A stretch of 8,867 nucleotides of DNA from Desulfomicrobium sp. (lineage in GTDB: Bacteria; Desulfobacterota; Desulfovibrionia; Desulfovibrionales; Desulfomicrobiaceae). A model generated the notes under the pieces. It did no database searches, was not told where the DNA came from, and saw nothing but the letters and a program-made list of their open reading frames with translations. The stretch spans positions 1 through 8,867 of the forward strand of contig DPKT01000360.1 of assembly GCA_003542385.1 (NCBI GenBank), given 5' to 3'. Shown here piece after piece: positions 5,648 to 8,867 of this stretch (its first letter is position 1; each line of letters begins with the position of its first letter). The position numbers and the translations under genes were made by a program.

Positions 5648-6808
5648 ATGAGCATCCACATCGACCCGCGCAGCCTGCGCAAGCGCAAGAACCGCGAGGC
5701 CCAGTTCAAGGCCCTCTCCTACATGGCCATCTCCGTGGCCGGCATCTTCCTGGTCATCTTCTTCGCCGACATCGTGCGGCAGGGCTACACGGCCTTCCAG
5801 CAGACCGAAATCGCCGTCGAGGTGACCTACACCCAGGAAATCTACGACAACCCGCGCTCGGCCATCGACGAGAAGATCGCGCCCCTGGTCAGCCGGGGCG
5901 TGACCCGCATCCTGCCCATGCATCTGCGCGAAAACCCGCATCTCATGGGCAAGACGGAAAAGCTCTGGGTCCTGGCCAACGCCGAGGTGGACCAGCACGT
6001 CAAGGGCAAGGCCAACCGGCTCAAGCCGCGGGAAGTCAGCCAGGTCGACGAAATGCGCGCGGCCGGGAAAATCAGGAAGGCCTTCAACACCGGATTCTTC
6101 ACCAACGGCGACTCCAAGCTTCCGGAAATGGCGGGCATCCTCTCCGCGGCCGTGGGCACCCTCTACCTCCTGGCCATCACCTTCGCCTTCAGCTTCCCGG
6201 CCGGCGTCATGGCCGCCATCTACCTGGAGGAATTCGCGCCGGACAACCGGCTGATGAACATCGTCGAGGTCAACATCAACAACCTCGCGGCCATCCCGTC
6301 CATCCTCTTCGGCCTGCTGGGCCTGGCCATCTTCATCAACTTCATGGGCTTCCCCCGCTCCTCGGCCCTGGTGGGCGGCCTGACGCTGGCGCTCATGACC
6401 CTGCCGGTCATCATCATCGCCACACGCGCGGCCATCCGGGCCATCCCCGACTCCATCCGCGAGGGGGCCCTGGCCCTGGGGGCGACCCACTGGCAGGTAG
6501 TCTGGGACCACATCCTGCCCCTGTCCCTGCCGGGCATCCTGACGGGGACCATCATCGGCCTGGCCCGCGCCATCGGCGAGACCGCGCCCCTTCTGATCAT
6601 CGGCATGGTGGCCTACATCCAGGACATGCCCCGTGGCGTGACCAGCGCGGCCACGGTCCTGCCGGCCCAGATCTACGTCTGGTCCTCGGAATCCCTGCGC
6701 GCCTTCACCGAGCGCACCTCGGCCGGCATCATCGTGCTGCTGGTGGTGCTTCTGTCCATGAACGCCGTGGCCATCCTACTGCGCAACAAGTACGAGCGGA
6801 AATGGTGA
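5648..6808 (+). CDS. pstA: Phosphate ABC transporter permease PstA
   Basis: The 386-residue product starts at ATG 5648 with AGGAG at 5638-5642, overlapping the pstC stop codon. A first membrane helix (about 24-43) is followed by a soluble stretch of about 120 residues (45-160) ending in FNTGFFTNGDS, which resembles the DUF3333-type N-terminal domain found in longer PstA proteins. The permease core follows from about 163 (GILSAAVGTLYLLAITFAFS). The ATPase-docking EAA loop is REGALALGATHWQVVWDHIL (271-290) then PLSLPG, and LARAIGETAPL (305-315) is the family signature. PstA pairs with PstC to form the phosphate channel. It is the last gene of the operon: a terminator follows 25 bases on, and neither pstB nor phoU comes next. 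Assignment is secure. Confidence 0.95.
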   Translation: MSIHIDPRSLRKRKNREAQFKALSYMAISVAGIFLVIFFADIVRQGYTAFQQTEIAVEVTYTQEIYDNPRSAIDEKIAPLVSRGVTRILPMHLRENPHLMGKTEKLWVLANAEVDQHVKGKANRLKPREVSQVDEMRAAGKIRKAFNTGFFTNGDSKLPEMAGILSAAVGTLYLLAITFAFSFPAGVMAAIYLEEFAPDNRLMNIVEVNINNLAAIPSILFGLLGLAIFINFMGFPRSSALVGGLTLALMTLPVIIIATRAAIRAIPDSIREGALALGATHWQVVWDHILPLSLPGILTGTIIGLARAIGETAPLLIIGMVAYIQDMPRGVTSAATVLPAQIYVWSSESLRAFTERTSAGIIVLLVVLLSMNAVAILLRNKYERKW

Positions 6809-6832
6809 GATCCTGAAACCCAAGCCGAAGCG

Positions 6833-6858
6833 AAAAGGGGAGCGATCCCCTTTTTTTT
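6833..6858 (+). terminator. Rho-independent terminator after pstA
   Basis: AAAAGGGGA (6833-6841) pairs with TCCCCTTTT (6846-6854) around a GCGA tetraloop of the stable GNRA type, and the T-run extends to eight (6851-6858). It lies 25 bases after the pstA stop and ends the phosphate operon. Confidence 0.88.
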
Positions 6859-6941
6859 GTGCCGTCTTGACGGTATGAGGGGCGGCGAGCTACCCGCTTC
6901 CCGAACGTTCGTCGCCGTGCACAGATCCAGGGAGACCCGCC

Positions 6942-8018
6942 ATGAAACAACAGCGCAGCACCATCAGCTATTTTCTCGAATCCATCATCCTCTCCCTGGT
7001 CGGACTTTCGGCCGCCTTCTACCTCGGCTTCCACTCCGGGGGGATGCCCATGGGCCTGGCCTTCCTGCTGACCACGACCCTGCTGGCCTGTCTGGAGACG
7101 TCCGTGTCCCTGGACAACGCCGTGGTCAACGCCACGGTGCTGCGGGTCATGAGCCCGTTCTGGCGGATCATGTTCCTGACCGTCGGCATCGCCATCGCCG
7201 TCTTCGGCATGCGCATCCTTTTCCCCATCCTCATCGTCTCCGTGGCCGGGAACATGCCCTTCGCCCAATCCTGGGTCATCGCCACCACGCAGCCCGACGA
7301 ATACCGCCACATCATGGAAGGCAGCCACATGGGCATCATGGGCTTCGGCGGCACCTTCCTGCTCATGGTTGCCCTGACCTATTTCCTGAACAAGGAGAAG
7401 GAGACCCACTGGCTGCCCTTCATCGAGAGATTCTTCGTCAAGGCCGGGAGCGTCGAGAACGCCGCGGCCAGCATGACCATCGGCTTCGTCATGCTGACGA
7501 CCCTGTTCCTCCCCTCGGCGGAGAGGTACGTCTTCATGATCAGTTCCCTGAGCGGCTTCGCCGTGCACGCCCTGATCGACGTGCTCAAGCACATCGTGGG
7601 CGGCGGCGACATCGTCACGGTGGCGGGGAGGAACGGGCTGGTGGGCTTTTTCTACCTGGAGGTGCTGGACAGCAGCTTCTCCTTCGACGGCGTGGTGGCG
7701 GCCTTCGCCATCACCAACAAGTTCTGGCTCATCGCCATCGGCCTCGGCATAGGCGCCCTCTTCGTGCGGTCCATGACCGTCTATCTCGTGGAGAAGGGCA
7801 CCCTGGAGCAGTACAAGTACCTGGAGCCGGCCGCCTTCTGGGCCATCGGCTTCCTGGTGCTGGTCATGTTCATGTCGGCCGCGGGGCATCATCTGCCCGG
7901 CGGCGAGGTGACCACGGGCCTGGCCAGCATGGTCATCCTCGGGGCGGGGGTGCTGACCAGCATCATCCAGAAGCGGATCGAGGACAAGCTCCGCGCCTGC
8001 CGGCAGGAAACGACCTGA
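6942..8018 (+). CDS. DUF475 family (TerC-like) integral membrane protein
   Basis: The 358-residue polytopic membrane protein starts at ATG 6942, seven bases after AGGGAG (6929-6934). Two half-repeat motifs carry acidic residues inside membrane segments: LETSVSLDNAVVNA (51-64) and YLEVLDSSFSFDGVVAAFAI (238-257). This is the E-x3-S-x-DN/DG pattern of DUF475 and the related TerC/LysE-type families. YKYLEPAAFWAIGFL (291-305) is another family-like block. TerC relatives are linked to metal-ion (notably manganese) export or handling and to tellurite resistance; whether this holds for DUF475 is not established, so metal handling is only a suggestion. The gene stands alone between the pst terminator and a convergent gene seven bases away. 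Its promoter is unclear: TTGACG at 6867-6872 could be a -35 but has no convincing -10. Confidence 0.9.
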   Translation: MKQQRSTISYFLESIILSLVGLSAAFYLGFHSGGMPMGLAFLLTTTLLACLETSVSLDNAVVNATVLRVMSPFWRIMFLTVGIAIAVFGMRILFPILIVSVAGNMPFAQSWVIATTQPDEYRHIMEGSHMGIMGFGGTFLLMVALTYFLNKEKETHWLPFIERFFVKAGSVENAAASMTIGFVMLTTLFLPSAERYVFMISSLSGFAVHALIDVLKHIVGGGDIVTVAGRNGLVGFFYLEVLDSSFSFDGVVAAFAITNKFWLIAIGLGIGALFVRSMTVYLVEKGTLEQYKYLEPAAFWAIGFLVLVMFMSAAGHHLPGGEVTTGLASMVILGAGVLTSIIQKRIEDKLRACRQETT

Positions 8019-8025
8019 CCCAGGT

Positions 8026-8484
8026 TCAGGCCGGTCCGAACATTCCCGCCAGCGCCTGCCAGCGGTAATCGAAGATGGCCTCCAGCCGGGAGGCGACCAT
8101 CCCCCGAACGGCCTCGCCCAGGGGCCAGAACGGCAGGGCGTAGTGGACCTCGTCCTCCATTTCCGTGCCGCCGGGCACAGACCGGAACCGGTGCTGATGG
8201 TGCCACAGGCGGTAGGGCCCAAGCCGCTGCTCGTCGACGAAGAAGTCGGGCTCCCGCACATGGGTGATCTCCGTGACCCAGCCCACCCGCACACCGGGCA
8301 GGGCGCGGACCGTGTAGGTCAGGATCTGGCCGGCGTACATTGGCGCGGGGCTCGGGGTCGTGACCCGGAAATCCAGCCAGGGCGGGGTGATGGCGGCCAG
8401 ATTGAGCGGGTCGGAGAAAAAGGCCCAGGCCGTGTCGCGGTCCACGGCCAGAGTCTGGGTGCGATGCAGACGATGCAGGGTCAT
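8026..8484 (-). CDS. SRPBCC (START-like) ligand-binding fold protein
   Basis: The 152-residue cytoplasmic protein starts at the minus-strand ATG at 8484, five bases after AGGAG. The SRPBCC pattern is clear: an opening strand and helix (HRTQTLAVDRDTAWAFFSDP, residues 7-26), then LAAITPPWLDFRV (29-41), central strands such as VGWVTEITHV (67-76) and YRLWHHQHRFRSV (91-103), TEMEDEVHYALPF (107-119), and a long C-terminal helix (123-147). This fold makes a hydrophobic pocket, and the family is often annotated as cyclase/dehydrase-like or polyketide-cyclase-like; no enzymatic activity can be assigned. It converges on the DUF475 gene with a 7-base gap and no visible terminator, and is divergent from the cysteine-cluster gene on its other side. 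Confidence 0.88.
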   Translation of the reverse strand: MTLHRLHRTQTLAVDRDTAWAFFSDPLNLAAITPPWLDFRVTTPSPAPMYAGQILTYTVRALPGVRVGWVTEITHVREPDFFVDEQRLGPYRLWHHQHRFRSVPGGTEMEDEVHYALPFWPLGEAVRGMVASRLEAIFDYRWQALAGMFGPA

Positions 8485-8511
8485 GACGGCTCCTGAAGAT
8501 TGGAGGGGCCA

Positions 8512-8525
8512 GGGCGGATCCGCCC
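8512..8525. promoter_or_regulatory. Perfect 14-bp palindrome between divergent genes
   Basis: GGGCGGATCCGCCC is a perfect inverted repeat in the 62-base gap between the SRPBCC start (8484) and the rightward cysteine-cluster start (8547). Its position fits an operator shared by two divergent promoters. GC-rich palindromes arise more readily in a GC-rich genome, and I cannot identify a regulator. Confidence 0.3.
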
Positions 8526-8546
8526 GAGACAGACATGGGGGCCATG

Positions 8547-8867
8547 ATGCCGATTCTTCCCGAAGATGAACAGGTCCGGGGCGGGGTATATCTCTGCCAG
8601 ACGGGACCGTGCACGTCCTGCGGCAGCTGCTGCGGGCTCTACAACGTTCGTGGCCTGTCCCGCGAGGGCCTGCGGGCCGTTCTGGACGACCGCACCCGCG
8701 CTTTCGCTTCGGTCCCGCGCACCATCGACGCCATCCTGGCCTTCGAGCAGGAGCGCCTGGACATCGAAGGTCGCGACCATCCCGTCCCGGACTTCCACCA
8801 CTGCGCCTTCGTCGGCCTGATCCGCGACGGCGGCGAGCGCGTGGGCTGCCTGCTCCACCCCCTGGAA
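8547..8867 (+). CDS. Cysteine-cluster protein, YkgJ-like (partial, 3' end off window)
   Basis: The first 107 residues are seen before the right edge. Near the N-terminus, cysteines C17, C22, C25, C28 and C29 form the dense block CQTGPCTSCGSCCGLYNV, with more at C86 (HHCAF) and C101 (GCLLHP). This resembles the YkgJ-type cysteine-cluster family, thought to bind zinc, iron or an Fe-S cluster; the ligand here is unknown. No signal peptide is seen, so it is probably cytoplasmic. Three in-frame ATGs (8535, 8544, 8547) are possible. The run of five Gs at 8537-8541 best serves the 8547 codon at a 5-base spacing, but 8535 or 8544 cannot be excluded. It is divergent from the SRPBCC gene. Confidence 0.8.
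   Translation, partial: MPILPEDEQVRGGVYLCQTGPCTSCGSCCGLYNVRGLSREGLRAVLDDRTRAFASVPRTIDAILAFEQERLDIEGRDHPVPDFHHCAFVGLIRDGGERVGCLLHPLE

Noticed and set aside
6867..6896. Sigma-70 promoter for the DUF475 gene starting at TTGACG
   Set aside because: The -35 is good, but at 17-18 bases the -10 would be CTACCC or TACCCG, which is poor. Mentioned only in the gene entry.
6729..8294. 521-codon minus-strand open frame across DUF475 and into the SRPBCC gene
   Set aside because: It overlaps two clearly recognised genes in other frames and has a biased Gly/His/Asp/Glu composition typical of an antisense shadow.

Overview
The window is GC-rich (roughly 60-65%), with gene content and protein flavour typical of a deltaproteobacterial sulfate reducer of the Desulfovibrio/Desulfomicrobium kind. 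That placement is inferred from remembered family resemblance; there is no rRNA or other phylogenetic marker here. I see no insertion sequence, CRISPR array, tRNA, rRNA or prophage gene. Ten protein genes are supported, two of them cut by the window edges.

Layout. (1) 1-607, minus strand: a response-regulator receiver domain fused behind a segment resembling the part of Lon protease just before its ATPase domain; it runs off the left edge. (2) 608-864: a control region with three short palindromes followed by a good sigma-54 (-24/-12) promoter pointing right. (3) 865-3043, plus strand: a four-gene unit encoding a 58-residue soluble protein, a degenerate universal-stress-protein-like protein, a 98-residue two-helix membrane protein and a TauE/SafE (TSUP) anion transporter, closed by a strong terminator at 3071-3106. 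(4) 3189-6858: a phosphate-uptake operon, pstS-pstC-pstA, with a four-repeat Pho box in front, a stem-loop between pstS and pstC, and a terminator after pstA. No pstB or phoU lies in the window. (5) 6942-8018: a DUF475/TerC-like integral membrane protein. (6) 8026-8484, minus strand: a small SRPBCC-fold protein converging on it. (7) 8547 to the right edge, plus strand: a cysteine-cluster protein divergent from the SRPBCC gene, with a perfect 14-bp palindrome between the two.

How it fits together. The pst genes supply the periplasmic binding protein and both channel subunits of high-affinity phosphate import under likely PhoB control; the ATPase must be encoded elsewhere. The sigma-54 unit looks like a conditional export module: a TSUP transporter with a small membrane partner and two small soluble proteins that share a short helical motif. 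Its substrate cannot be read from sequence; sulfite, sulfonates or small organic acids are the usual TSUP cargoes. The most unusual items are the Lon-segment/receiver fusion and the sigma-54-controlled four-gene unit next to it.
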